Source of the DNA: Bog-756 sp963704615
Lineage (GTDB): Bacteria; Actinomycetota; Acidimicrobiia; Acidimicrobiales; RAAP-2
Assembly: GCA_963704615.1 (NCBI GenBank)
Contig: OY969923.1
Coordinates: 1,116,001-1,180,000, forward strand
Reading direction: 5' to 3'
Length of the DNA: 64,000 bases
The notes below the pieces were generated by a model. The model worked only from the letters and a program-made list of their open reading frames with translations. It had not been told where the DNA came from and ran no database searches. Position 1 is the first letter of the stretch. Each line of letters opens with the position of its first letter. The position numbers and the translations under genes were made by a program. Positions 37,622-46,613 of this stretch are shown piece after piece.

Positions 37622-38401
37622 ATGATCAAATTCCAGAACGTCACAAAGACGTACAAGGGATCGACTGTCGCTCTTTCGGATTGTTCCGTCGAGATCGACA
37701 AGGGAGAGTTCGTCTTCCTGGTCGGGCCCTCGGGATCCGGCAAGACCACCTTCATCCGCCTCCTCCTCCGCGAGGAGATGCCCGACTCCGGACGGATCTG
37801 GGAGGCGGGCAAGGAGATCGGTCACCTGGCCAAGTGGCGGATCCCCTACCTCCGGCGCAACATGGGCTGCGTGTTCCAGGACTTCCGTCTCCTGCCCAAC
37901 AAGACGGTCTTCGAGAATGTCGCCTTCGCCCTCGAGGTGATCGGCCGGCCCAAGCACGTCATCGCCGTCCAGGTTCCCCAGGTTCTCGATCTGGTCGGTC
38001 TGGCCAAGAAGCGGGACAATCTCCCCCACGAGCTGTCCGGCGGGGAGCAGCAGCGGGTGGCCGTGGCCCGAGCCTTCGTCAACCGCCCGTTGATCCTGCT
38101 GGCCGATGAGCCGACCGGCAACCTCGACCCCACCACCAGCCTGGGCATCATGAGGTTGCTGGACCGGATCAACCGCACCGGTACCACCGTCATCGTGGCC
38201 ACCCACGATGCGGGGATGGTCGATCAGATGCGACGCCGGGTGATCGAGTTGGACCGCGGGGTTCTGGTCAGGGACCAAGCCCATGGGGTCTACGGCATCG
38301 ACAGTGCCACCGCTCTGGCCGGCGCCGGATCACCCACCGGGGCGATGGCCGAGCAGGCCCCGGCCGACGAGTTTCCCGACAGTTTCGCCGCCCGTACCTG
38401 A
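37622..38401 (+). CDS. ftsE: Cell-division ABC ATPase FtsE
   Basis: 259 residues. Walker A GPSGSGKTTF, Q-loop VFQDFRLLPNKTV (a signature of FtsE), LSGGEQQRVAVARA, Walker B LLADEPTGNLDP and H-loop VATHD. About 35 extra C-terminal residues (Ala/Pro-rich) exceed the usual ~225. With FtsX it couples ATP binding to activation of peptidoglycan hydrolases at the septum. The stop overlaps the ftsX start by 1 nt. Confidence 0.96.
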   Translation: MIKFQNVTKTYKGSTVALSDCSVEIDKGEFVFLVGPSGSGKTTFIRLLLREEMPDSGRIWEAGKEIGHLAKWRIPYLRRNMGCVFQDFRLLPNKTVFENVAFALEVIGRPKHVIAVQVPQVLDLVGLAKKRDNLPHELSGGEQQRVAVARAFVNRPLILLADEPTGNLDPTTSLGIMRLLDRINRTGTTVIVATHDAGMVDQMRRRVIELDRGVLVRDQAHGVYGIDSATALAGAGSPTGAMAEQAPADEFPDSFAART

Positions 38402-39291
38402 TGCCAGTTTCAGCCGGCTATGTCTCTCGGGAGGCTGTGACCAACCTGTGGCGCAACCGTTTGATGACGGTGGCCGCCATCTTGACCGTTGCTGTGTCCC
38501 TGGCCCTGGTCGGCTCGGCACTCCTCTTGAAACAGGGTGCGTCCAAGGCCACCGTCCAGTGGCAGAACGGGGTCCAGGCCATCGTGTGGGTCAAACCCAA
38601 TGCCCCGGTCACCCTCATCAGCGCCATCGACGGCGAGTTGAAGCAGTCCCCCTACATCAAGACCTGTTTGTTCCGTAATCAGGCCTATGACTACAACGAG
38701 GCCAAGGGGATCCTGCCCGCCGACGAGCTGGGGGCCACCACCGAGTCCGATTACCCCTCCTCGTACCGGTGCGTTCTGAACGACCCCTCGCAGGCTTCCG
38801 CCGTCTACCAGGAGTTCATTGGCAAACCCGGCGTCTATGACGTCAAGTACCCGGGCCAACAGATCAAGACCATGCAGAGCGTGATCAGGATCCTGCAGTG
38901 GGTCTTCCTGTCGGTGGCGGTGGTGCTGCTGTTGTCCGCGTCCGTGTTGATCCTCAACACCATCCGCATGGCCATCTTCGCCCGCCGAAGAGAGGTGTCG
39001 GTGATGAAATTGGTTGGCGCCACCAACTGGTTCATCCGACTCCCCTTCATGGCCGAAGGTCTGATCCAGGGGCTTCTGGGTGCAGCGGTAGCCGTGCTGG
39101 TGGTGTTGGCCCTCTACTGGGGCATCGGACTGGACGCGGCCAAGACGGCCTCGAACCAGGGGAGCATCATCGCTCAGATGTCGCTCGCCGGGTGGGAGGT
39201 GGCCGGCACCTGCATTCTGGTGGCGGTGGTCGGTGTCGTGGTCGGCGTGGTGGGGTCAGCCTTCGCCGTGCGCCGTTTCCTCGACGTCTGA
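38401..39291 (+). CDS. ftsX: Cell-division membrane protein FtsX
   Basis: 296 residues with four transmembrane helices (near 20-40, 165-190, 215-240, 260-285) and a large extracytoplasmic loop between the first two, as in actinobacterial FtsX. VSREAVTNLWRNRLMTVAAILTV is the family's typical N-terminus, and ARRREVSVMKLVGATNWFIRLPF is the coupling region to FtsE. The loop recruits cell-wall hydrolases such as RipC-type NlpC/P60 enzymes in related bacteria. smpB, often next, is not in the window. Confidence 0.95.
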   Translation: MPVSAGYVSREAVTNLWRNRLMTVAAILTVAVSLALVGSALLLKQGASKATVQWQNGVQAIVWVKPNAPVTLISAIDGELKQSPYIKTCLFRNQAYDYNEAKGILPADELGATTESDYPSSYRCVLNDPSQASAVYQEFIGKPGVYDVKYPGQQIKTMQSVIRILQWVFLSVAVVLLLSASVLILNTIRMAIFARRREVSVMKLVGATNWFIRLPFMAEGLIQGLLGAAVAVLVVLALYWGIGLDAAKTASNQGSIIAQMSLAGWEVAGTCILVAVVGVVVGVVGSAFAVRRFLDV

Positions 39292-39362
39292 GCTCGACCT
39301 TCGCAGGCTGGCACGCGTCTGGTCGTCCGCAGGCCCGCAGCCGCCCGTCTCGTTCGCTGCCC

Positions 39363-40805
39363 TCACCCCGGGGTCGATCTGTCCAATCCGGGGCACGAAT
39401 CGGTGGCCGGCGACCCGGCCATCCGGCGGGTGATCCACTGGGTGATGATGGTCTGGCCGTCCTGGAGGGCGCCGTCATGGCCCGCTCCGGTGATCGAAAC
39501 GTAGCGAACCGTGTCGTGCTGCCCACGACAGAGCCCATCGGTCACCAGGCTGGTGGTGTCGGCGTAGGGGATCAGCACGTCCGCGGTGCCCTGGACCACC
39601 AACACCGGCGCCGAGATCGGCGACCGCCCCGGCTGGTTGGCCGCGTCATCGGCTCGGACCACCGGATTGCCGCTCCAGCCCGGCCGGAAGAGGAGGTCGG
39701 CGGGAGCTCCGTCGAACGCCGCTGCCACCGCATCGCTGCAGGCCGATGCCATCGACGCGGCGTGGTTGAGCGCCGCCTTGGTGAGCACCGTGTCCAGGGG
39801 AAGGTCGCCGTAGGTGGACGACCAGGCATCGAGGGCCATGGCCGCGAATCCGGCGTCCGGGTCGGGGCGCGACTTGGGAACGGCGGGCACCAACTCGGTG
39901 AGGGAGGCATACGGCGCCACGGCCACGACGCCCGCCAAGTAGAGCTCGGGGGCGTAGGCCTGGGCGATCTGACCGGCGAAGAGGGCGGCCTGGCCACCCT
40001 GGGAGTACCCGATCACGGCGACGGTGTTCGAGGCGGCCGAGCCCTCGAGGTTGCGTGCCGCCCGTGCCGCGTCGAGCACTCCTTGGGCCTCGCTCTGCCC
40101 CACTAGGTAGGGGTGGATGCCGGGGACGCCCAGCCCTTGGTAGTCGGTGGCCACCACGATCATCCGGTCCTCGATGAGAGTGGCCAGGTAGGGTATGGCC
40201 CCGAACCCGTCCAAGGAGGGTGCACACTGGCTGGCTATGCCGGTGGTCCCGTGGGCGTAGCTCACGATGGGGAAGCCGTCAGCGGGCGGCGTTCCGCCGG
40301 GAACCACGATCATCCCGGACACCGGAATGTCGGCGCCGGTGATGGATTCGGAATGGTAGATGACCCGGTAGGCGGTCGTCCCCGGCGGGAGCTGCCCCGC
40401 AGAAGCGATCATCTCGGAACGGATGATCGAGCCGGGTGGCGCCGGGCTCAAGGGGGAGGCGATCCGGTAGAAGGCGGGTGGCGATCCGGACCCCTCAGCC
40501 CGGCTCCCGTCCCCATCGGTTCGCCTCTGGTCCGGTTCCGGCACCGAATTGAGGCGCCGATGAGCCGGGGCGGCCGCGGTCCGCCGGATGCCCTCCGACC
40601 CGACGGCGACCGGGAAGGGCGCGGCTCCGGGTGCTGCCCGGGTGGGGCGGGTGGTCGTCGGTGAGGCACCGAGTGATGTCCCGCACCCACACAGGGCCAA
40701 GGCCGCGGCGATGACGGCGACGGCTGCGGTTGCCGCGCCATGACCGCGCCCTCCTGCACCCTGCCGTTGCACCCGCACCCTGCCCCCGTGGCTTGTCGCC
40801 GACAT
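39363..40805 (-). CDS. Secreted lipase/esterase, alpha/beta hydrolase (LIP family-like), putative lipoprotein
   Basis: 480 residues from ATG 40805; neither this nor the in-frame upstream ATG (40850) has a clear ribosome-binding site. A signal segment (AATAAVAVIAAALALCGC) ends in a lipobox-like LCGC. After a ~90-residue disordered linker comes an alpha/beta hydrolase with oxyanion motif YAHGTTG, nucleophile elbow GYSQGG, a C-terminal Asp in GTADVLIPY and His in GAGHDGA, matching secretory lipases such as mycobacterial LipJ-type and Candida Lip families. Probably hydrolyses extracellular acylglycerols or esters. Convergent with ftsX. Confidence 0.82.
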   Translation of the reverse strand: MSATSHGGRVRVQRQGAGGRGHGAATAAVAVIAAALALCGCGTSLGASPTTTRPTRAAPGAAPFPVAVGSEGIRRTAAAPAHRRLNSVPEPDQRRTDGDGSRAEGSGSPPAFYRIASPLSPAPPGSIIRSEMIASAGQLPPGTTAYRVIYHSESITGADIPVSGMIVVPGGTPPADGFPIVSYAHGTTGIASQCAPSLDGFGAIPYLATLIEDRMIVVATDYQGLGVPGIHPYLVGQSEAQGVLDAARAARNLEGSAASNTVAVIGYSQGGQAALFAGQIAQAYAPELYLAGVVAVAPYASLTELVPAVPKSRPDPDAGFAAMALDAWSSTYGDLPLDTVLTKAALNHAASMASACSDAVAAAFDGAPADLLFRPGWSGNPVVRADDAANQPGRSPISAPVLVVQGTADVLIPYADTTSLVTDGLCRGQHDTVRYVSITGAGHDGALQDGQTIITQWITRRMAGSPATDSCPGLDRSTPG

Positions 40806-41038
40806 CCCATGGCACGCTAGCCAGGCTGAGGAAGCACCGCCTTTCCGCATTCCTCGACTTTCCTCGATGCTCGGGTCCCGACGAACGCCGCGGCCAGGGG
40901 CCTGGCCGGATTATGACCCTGTCGTACCGCCCACGGGACGGGACCCCCCTTCGACGAGGCGGACCCTCAGGCTCCGGCCGCCTCTCGGGTGGACGCGCCT
41001 GACGGTCCCCATTGTCGATCCGCCCTAGGATCCGTCGG

Positions 41039-41782
41039 ATGAAGGGTGTCATCCTGGCCGGAGGGACCGGCTCGCGCCTCCATCCGCTGACCCGGATCAC
41101 CAACAAACACCTGTTGCCGATCTATGACAGGCCCATGATCAACTGGGGTATCGAGGCGATGGTGAACGCCGGGATCGGTGAGATCATGCTGGTGACCGGG
41201 GGCACCCATGCCGGCGAGTTCCTCCGCCTGCTCGGCAACGGGCACGAGTTCGGCATCGACCGACTGTGTTATGGCTATCAGGACAGGCCCGGCGGGATCG
41301 CCGAGGCTCTCGGGTTGGCTACCCGGTTCGTCGACGGTGAGGCGGTGTTGGTGATGCTGGCGGACAACATCGTCGAACGGTCGATCAAACCGATGGTCGA
41401 TGCCTTCCAAGGCCGGCCACAAGGGGCTCGCATTCTCCTCACGCCGGTGGAGGAAGAGGAGCACCTCCGCCACCTCGGTGTCCCCGCTTTCGGCGAGGAC
41501 AACCGGGTGGTCGGCATCGTCGAGAAGCCCGACAACCCGCAGTCGAAATTCGGTGTCACCGGTATCTACTGCTACGACGCCGACGTTTTCGATGTCATCC
41601 CCACTCTGGTTCCCTCCGGACGGGGCGAGCTCGAGATCACCGACGTGAACAACCATTACATCGCCCAGGGCGAGATGACCTACGACGTGCTCGAGGGATT
41701 CTGGGGTGATGCCGGCGAGTCGATCGACGCCTATTACGCGGTCAACGACTTCGTCCGCACCCACGGTGCCAACAAGGGCTGA
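41039..41782 (+). CDS. Sugar-1-phosphate nucleotidylyltransferase, RmlA-like (short form)
   Basis: 247 residues. MKGVILAGGTGSRLHPLTRITNKHLLPIYDRPMI is the classic RmlA opening (nucleotide- and sugar-phosphate-binding). VMLADNI provides the metal Asp, and EKPDNPQSKFGVTGIYCYD the sugar site. The ~45-residue C-terminal extension of full RmlA is absent, as in related short archaeal and actinobacterial enzymes. Likely makes dTDP-glucose or a similar nucleotide sugar. TAGGAT (41026-41031) ends 7 nt before ATG: leaderless, although its AGGA could also act as a ribosome-binding site. Confidence 0.87.
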   Translation: MKGVILAGGTGSRLHPLTRITNKHLLPIYDRPMINWGIEAMVNAGIGEIMLVTGGTHAGEFLRLLGNGHEFGIDRLCYGYQDRPGGIAEALGLATRFVDGEAVLVMLADNIVERSIKPMVDAFQGRPQGARILLTPVEEEEHLRHLGVPAFGEDNRVVGIVEKPDNPQSKFGVTGIYCYDADVFDVIPTLVPSGRGELEITDVNNHYIAQGEMTYDVLEGFWGDAGESIDAYYAVNDFVRTHGANKG

Positions 41783-41793
41783 GCGGCCCGTCG

Positions 41794-43473
41794 TCAGCCC
41801 GTGGGCGCTCCGGCCCACTCGACCGTTTCGGTGCGGTGGCGGGCATAGTCAACCTTGCCGGACGGCGAGCGCCCGATGCTGGGTACGAAACGTACTCGTC
41901 GTGGTGCCTTGTACCCGGCCAGCTTCGACTTCACGTGGTCGATGATTGTCCCCGGGGTGGCCGAGTCGGGTGGCGTCCCCGGCGACAGCTCGACCACCGC
42001 CACGATCTCCTCGCCGAATCTCTGGTTGGGGATCCCGACCACGACGGCATCGGCGACACCTTCGACCGTCTTGACCGCCTCCTCGACCTCTTCGGGATAG
42101 ACCTTCTCGCCGCCGGTGTTGATGCAGACCGAACCGCGGCCCAACAGGTGGATGGAACCGTCCTCGCCCACCTCGGCGAAGTCGCCGGGCACCGAGTAGC
42201 GCTTGCCGTCGATGGTCCGAAATGTGGCTGCCGTCTTGGCTTCGTCCTTGTAATACCCGAGGGGGATCCGTCCCCCCAGCGCCAATACCCCGATCTGACC
42301 GACGCCGCGTTCGGTGTCGCGACCGTCGGCGTCGATCACCCGTACCTCGGGTCCCAAGGTGAACTGGGCTGTGTGTGCGGACGAGGTCCCCGACGAAACC
42401 GAGGTTCCGATGCCGATGGCCTCGGACGACGAGAAGGCATCCACCAAGAGCATGCCGGGGTGGTGGCGGAGCAGCCCCTGCTTGGTCTCCTCGCTCCACA
42501 TCACCCCGGAGGAGACGATGCCCACCAGGCTGCTCAGATCCCATCGACCGGGGTGTGCATCCAGCGAGGCCAGGATGGGTTTGCCGAAAGCGTCGCCCAC
42601 GATGACCAGTCCGTTGACCTTCTCCCGCTCAACGGTGTCGAGCAACTCGAGGGGGTCGAACTGTCGGGAGGTGAGGGTCACCACTCGCCCGCCCTCGCTG
42701 AGGCACTCGAGTGACGTGAACCCACCGGTGCCGTGCATGAGTGGACACGCCGGCATCAGGGTCATGCCCGGGCCGCTGCGTCGGAGCTCGGCCCGGACGT
42801 CCTCCCATCCGCCGTCCTCGGGGTAGCGACGGAATCCCGCGCTGTTCAGCCGGGCGAAGAGGTCGTCCTGTCGCCACATGACGCCTTTGGGCATGCCGGT
42901 GGTCCCACCGGTGTAGAGCATGTAGACGTCGTCGGGGCCCCGACCCCACGGAGCTCGCACCCGGCCCGGATGGGCGCCGCCGGTGTCGCCTCCGCCGGGG
43001 TCGCCGGGGCCGATGCCGGTCGTCTCGGCTGCCTCCTCGTAAGGCACAGCCCAGGGAGGGCAGGAGGCGGTTCCGTCGTCGACCCAGAGCCAGGATCTGA
43101 CCCCGGGTATCCGGTCCCGGATCCCCTCGATGCGATCGACAAAGACACCGTGGAAGACCACGGCCACGGTGTCGGCGTTCTCCCACAGGTAGATCAGCTC
43201 GTCGTCGGCGTACCGGTAGTTGGTGTTGATGGGCACCAGGCCGATTTTGAAGCAGGCGAAGGTGGCTTCGAGGTACTCAGAGGAGTTGTAGAGGTAGATG
43301 GCCACCTTGTCCTGGTACCCCACCCCCGCCCCGAGGAGCCAACGGGCGACGTTGTCCGCACGCCGGTCCAGTTCGCCCCAGCTCCGGGTGTCCGGGCCAT
43401 GGGTGAGGGCGGGCGCATTGGGCAATTCCTCGGCCACGGCCTCCCAGACGTCGCCAAAATTCCACGTGCTCAC
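41794..43473 (-). CDS. Acyl-CoA synthetase (AMP-forming)
   Basis: 559 residues from GTG 43473, preceded by GAGGAG at good spacing; the much longer frame upstream is antisense to the dehydrogenase and rejected. Motifs: MLYTGGTTGMPKGVMW (P-loop), FSSSEAIG (A5), YSVPGDFAEV (A7 region), VCINTGGEKVYPEEVEEAVK (hinge) and SPSGKVDYA with the catalytic Lys. Resembles actinobacterial FadD-like synthetases of medium/long or cyclic acids. Divergent from an acyl-CoA dehydrogenase with 45 nt between starts, suggesting one catabolic step series. Confidence 0.9.
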   Translation of the reverse strand: MSTWNFGDVWEAVAEELPNAPALTHGPDTRSWGELDRRADNVARWLLGAGVGYQDKVAIYLYNSSEYLEATFACFKIGLVPINTNYRYADDELIYLWENADTVAVVFHGVFVDRIEGIRDRIPGVRSWLWVDDGTASCPPWAVPYEEAAETTGIGPGDPGGGDTGGAHPGRVRAPWGRGPDDVYMLYTGGTTGMPKGVMWRQDDLFARLNSAGFRRYPEDGGWEDVRAELRRSGPGMTLMPACPLMHGTGGFTSLECLSEGGRVVTLTSRQFDPLELLDTVEREKVNGLVIVGDAFGKPILASLDAHPGRWDLSSLVGIVSSGVMWSEETKQGLLRHHPGMLLVDAFSSSEAIGIGTSVSSGTSSAHTAQFTLGPEVRVIDADGRDTERGVGQIGVLALGGRIPLGYYKDEAKTAATFRTIDGKRYSVPGDFAEVGEDGSIHLLGRGSVCINTGGEKVYPEEVEEAVKTVEGVADAVVVGIPNQRFGEEIVAVVELSPGTPPDSATPGTIIDHVKSKLAGYKAPRRVRFVPSIGRSPSGKVDYARHRTETVEWAGAPTG

Positions 43474-43518
43474 GATTCGCTCCTCACCCCCGAGGTGGGT
43501 CAGCCTACGCTGGCCGAC

Positions 43519-44679
43519 GTGGACTTTGCACTGCCCGCCGAGGACGATCCGCGCCGGGTGCGGGTGCGGGAGTGGTTGGACTCCCACCCGGCGCCGACCG
43601 GGATGGAGCTGGCCGAACAGGGGTTGGTCGCCCCCCACTGGCCGGCGCCGTGGGGCATGGGAGCCGACGCCACCCTCCAACTGATCGTGGACGACGAGCT
43701 CCGGCGAGCAGGGGTGCGTCGACCCACTAACACCATCGGGATCGGCTGGGCTGGTCCCACCCTCCTCGTCGCCGGGAGCGCCGAGCAGAAGGACCGGTAC
43801 CTCCTCCCTCTTCTGGCCGGGACGGAGATCTGGTGTCAACTGTTCAGTGAGCCCGACGCCGGATCGGACTTGGCCTCGTTGACCACGCGGGCGGTTCTGG
43901 ACGGCGACGAGTGGCGGGTCGAGGGGACAAAGATCTGGACGAGTTACGCCCACACCGCGGCGTTCGGGATCCTGTTGGCGCGCACCGAGCCCGATTCCCC
44001 GACTCATCAGGGGATCTCCTATTTCATCTGCCCCATGCACGCCCCCGGGGTGACCGTGCGCCCGCTGGTCGACATGACCGGCGCACACACCTTCAACCAG
44101 GTCTTCCTCGACGGGGTTCGGCTGCCGACCGCCAATCTGGTCGGCAACCGGGGCCAGGGTTGGTCCCTGGCCAAGGTCACCCTGGCCAACGAGCGGGTGT
44201 CGCTTTCGGGGGCTGGTGCGCTGTGGGGGATGGGACCCACCGCTGACGATCTCCTCGAGGCGGTGCGACGGTCCGGCGTCCCGACCGACCCCGTCATGCG
44301 CCAACGCCTGGCCGGGGTGTGGGCCGAGAGTGAGATCCTGCGGCTCTTGCGCCTACGCACGGTGTCCGCGGCGGTGGCGGGAATGGAACCGGGGCCGGAG
44401 ACCTCGGTGCGCAAGGCGCTGGCCGATGTGCACGGACAGCACGTGATGGCCCTCGCACGCGATCTGACCGGATCGAGGGGCATGCTCCAGAGCACCGGTC
44501 ACCCGCAGGTGCACCCGATGGCCGGGGACGAACAGGGGGGAGCGAGTTGGCCCGGAGGGTTGTGGGACTACGGCTTCCTCTTCGCCCCCGCGCTGACCAT
44601 CGGAGGTGGAACAGCGGAGGTGCAGCGGAACATCATCGCCGAACGCACGCTGGGTCTGCCCCACGATCCGCGGGCGTGA
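43519..44679 (+). CDS. Acyl-CoA dehydrogenase
   Basis: 386 residues from GTG 43519. Family landmarks: CQLFSEPDAGSDLASL (FAD/substrate motif), WTSYAHTAAFGILLART, and the C-terminal FAPALTIGGGTAEVQRNIIAERTLGLP. The usual catalytic Glu region is replaced by LTIGGGTAEVQ; the base cannot be assigned with confidence. Expected to oxidise acyl-CoA to enoyl-CoA with electrons passed to ETF. The start is set by TACGCT (43506-43511) ending 7 nt upstream, without a Shine-Dalgarno sequence: leaderless. Probably works with the divergent acyl-CoA synthetase. Confidence 0.9.
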   Translation: MDFALPAEDDPRRVRVREWLDSHPAPTGMELAEQGLVAPHWPAPWGMGADATLQLIVDDELRRAGVRRPTNTIGIGWAGPTLLVAGSAEQKDRYLLPLLAGTEIWCQLFSEPDAGSDLASLTTRAVLDGDEWRVEGTKIWTSYAHTAAFGILLARTEPDSPTHQGISYFICPMHAPGVTVRPLVDMTGAHTFNQVFLDGVRLPTANLVGNRGQGWSLAKVTLANERVSLSGAGALWGMGPTADDLLEAVRRSGVPTDPVMRQRLAGVWAESEILRLLRLRTVSAAVAGMEPGPETSVRKALADVHGQHVMALARDLTGSRGMLQSTGHPQVHPMAGDEQGGASWPGGLWDYGFLFAPALTIGGGTAEVQRNIIAERTLGLPHDPRA

Positions 44680-44735
44680 CCGGCGCGCCTCAGGACGCCC
44701 CCGTCGGCCGCACTCAGGACGCCGCACTCAAGACA

Positions 44736-45083
44736 TCAATGGAGGAAACGTTGCCAGTCCGGTGGCACCCTGCCCGCCGGCCCCGGCACGCCCTGATCCG
44801 CCGGGTGGTGATGAGGGGCGGCCAGCGGAGGACCTTCGAGGAATTCATCGGTGACGTAGCTGTAGAACCATTCCTCGCCGGGCTCGAAGCTCTGGATGAC
44901 AGCATGGCCCTCGGTCGTTGCATGCTTGCTGGCGTGTTGTTCCGGTGAGGTGTCGCAGCAGCCGATGTGCCCACAGAGGGCACAGCGGCGAAGGTGGAGC
45001 CACCATCCCTCCTTCGCCGTGCACTCCACGCATCCGGGGCCGCTGGGGGGCACCGAGGGGTCGATCTGGGTGTCTGCTGTCAC
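44736..45083 (-). CDS. UBP-type zinc-finger protein
   Basis: 115 residues from GTG 45083 with GGAG 7-8 nt upstream. The Zn-UBP pattern is complete: CVECTAKEGWWLHLRRCALCGHIGCC, then HASKHATTEGHAVIQSFEPGEEWFYSY. In eukaryotes this domain binds the ubiquitin C-terminal Gly-Gly; bacterial stand-alone versions are of unknown function. The final ~30 residues are Pro/His-rich. It lies 62 nt after the riboflavin synthase gene on the same strand. Confidence 0.85.
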   Translation of the reverse strand: MTADTQIDPSVPPSGPGCVECTAKEGWWLHLRRCALCGHIGCCDTSPEQHASKHATTEGHAVIQSFEPGEEWFYSYVTDEFLEGPPLAAPHHHPADQGVPGPAGRVPPDWQRFLH

Positions 45084-45145
45084 CGACTCATCTCCGCTTC
45101 TGCCCCTCCACACCGGCCGTTCTGACCGGTGACGGCGAGCGTGCT

Positions 45146-45628
45146 CTAGCTGCGGCCCACAAGCGGGCCGGCGTCCCCGTACCCCTGGCGGACACCCTGA
45201 CCGGCCCGACGGGTCAGCTGCTCGGGCTGGTAGACCATCCAATAGGCGTTCAGGGCGTGCTTCCGAGCCCGATCCACGCAGACCGCGGCCAACCGGGCCG
45301 GGTCTTCTTCTTCGTTTTCGTGGACGAAGACCTCGAGGATGTGCGTCGAGGTCATCAGCTGGGCCGCCATGATCCCTTGGGAGGCCTCGTGAGCGCACAC
45401 CTGGTCGATTGCTTCCTTGCCGGGCATCCCCAGGGCCACGACGATCAAGCACCCCTCGTTCTCGATGAGACGCTTGCACTCGACGGCCAGGTCCTTGAAC
45501 CCAGGCACCGTCCGGCACACCACCTCGAACCTCGAGTCGAAACCTGGACACTGCTTGAGCTGGTCGAGCGCCTCGGCACCCATGTCGTAGCGAGCGAACA
45601 TGGTGTCGACCACGCCGATTCGGTCCAT
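45146..45628 (-). CDS. ribC: Archaeal-type riboflavin synthase
   Basis: 160 residues, the length of methanogen RibC. Colinear landmarks: GVVDTMFARYDMGAEAL, CRTVPGFKDLAVECKRL, GCLIVVALGMPGKEAIDQVCAHEASQG, AQLMTSTHILEVFVHENEE and LTRRAGQGVRQGYGDAGP. This enzyme, a relative of lumazine synthase, dismutates two 6,7-dimethyl-8-ribityllumazine molecules to riboflavin; most bacteria use the unrelated RibE instead. No other riboflavin gene is in the window. TAAGAT (45635-45640) ends 6 nt before ATG, so the mRNA is probably leaderless. Confidence 0.92.
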   Translation of the reverse strand: MDRIGVVDTMFARYDMGAEALDQLKQCPGFDSRFEVVCRTVPGFKDLAVECKRLIENEGCLIVVALGMPGKEAIDQVCAHEASQGIMAAQLMTSTHILEVFVHENEEEDPARLAAVCVDRARKHALNAYWMVYQPEQLTRRAGQGVRQGYGDAGPLVGRS

Positions 45629-45824
45629 GTGCCGATCTTACCGTTCCACGACCGGTTCCCCGCCTGACTGACCGGGCGGTCGAACCGGGTCGAACGACAA
45701 GGCCGGGTTCGACCCGCCGGCCGGCGTCGACAAGACTCGGGCGGGATGTGCGCCGCCCTCACCGTCACCCTCGATGCCATGACGGCCGTCGGGGCGGCCG
45801 CTGGAGCGCTCGCCGGAGGCCGGC

Positions 45825-46520
45825 ATGCGCCCTGAGCGGATGGTGGTGGTGTGCGGCACCGGCACCGAGGTGGGCAAGACATGGGTGAGCTGCCAGCTCC
45901 TGCGAGCGCTGCGCCAGCAGGGGGTATCGGTGGCGGCTCGCAAGCCGGCCCAGTCCTTCGACATCGATTCCGAAGGCGGTCGACTGGCGGGCACCGCCGA
46001 CGCCGATCTCCTCGGAGCGGCTTCGGGCGAGGACCCGGGGTTGGTCTGTCACTCGTTCCGCTCCTACTACCGGGCCATGGCACCCCCGATGGCGGCCGAG
46101 GCCCTCGGCCTGCCCCCGTTCACGGTGAGCGAGTTGGTGGAGGAGTTGGACTGGCCCTCCCACCCGGTGCAAGTAGGCGTGGTGGAGACAGCCGGAGGGG
46201 TGCGGTCCCCCCAGGCGGCCGACGGCGACGCCACCTACATGGTCGCCGCCCTGGCTCCCGATGTGGTGCTGCTGGTCGCCGACGCCGGACTCGGGACGAT
46301 CAACATGGTGCGGATGTCGATGGAAGCACTGGTTCCGGCGACCTCGGAGAAGAGCGGTGGCCGCACCGTGGTGGTCCTCGATCGCTTCGATGCTCATCAC
46401 GACATCCACCGGCGCAATCGTGAGTGGCTGGAAGCCCGGGACGGTTACGAAGTCGTGGTGGTTCCTGGTGAGGAGGGGAAGCTGATCGACGTGATCCTTC
46501 GGGAACGGTCGGCTGGTTGA
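45825..46520 (+). CDS. bioD: Dethiobiotin synthetase
   Basis: 231 residues, ATG preceded by GGAGG. P-loop CGTGTEVGKTW, followed by ARKPAQSF (diaminopelargonate/CO2 site) and VVETAGGVRSP (metal/phosphate switch). It forms the ureido ring of dethiobiotin from 7,8-diaminopelargonate, CO2 and ATP, the step before BioB. bioB lies 8 kb away on the other strand; bioA and bioF are not in the window. Confidence 0.93.
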   Translation: MRPERMVVVCGTGTEVGKTWVSCQLLRALRQQGVSVAARKPAQSFDIDSEGGRLAGTADADLLGAASGEDPGLVCHSFRSYYRAMAPPMAAEALGLPPFTVSELVEELDWPSHPVQVGVVETAGGVRSPQAADGDATYMVAALAPDVVLLVADAGLGTINMVRMSMEALVPATSEKSGGRTVVVLDRFDAHHDIHRRNREWLEARDGYEVVVVPGEEGKLIDVILRERSAG

Positions 46521-46613
46521 CCTCGTCCTGCTCGACCAGAACCTTTCACGAGGGAACGGTCACTTCGTCGAGAGCGGTGGGCAACGTGTATAGCCCTTCC
46601 GCCGCGGATGGGT

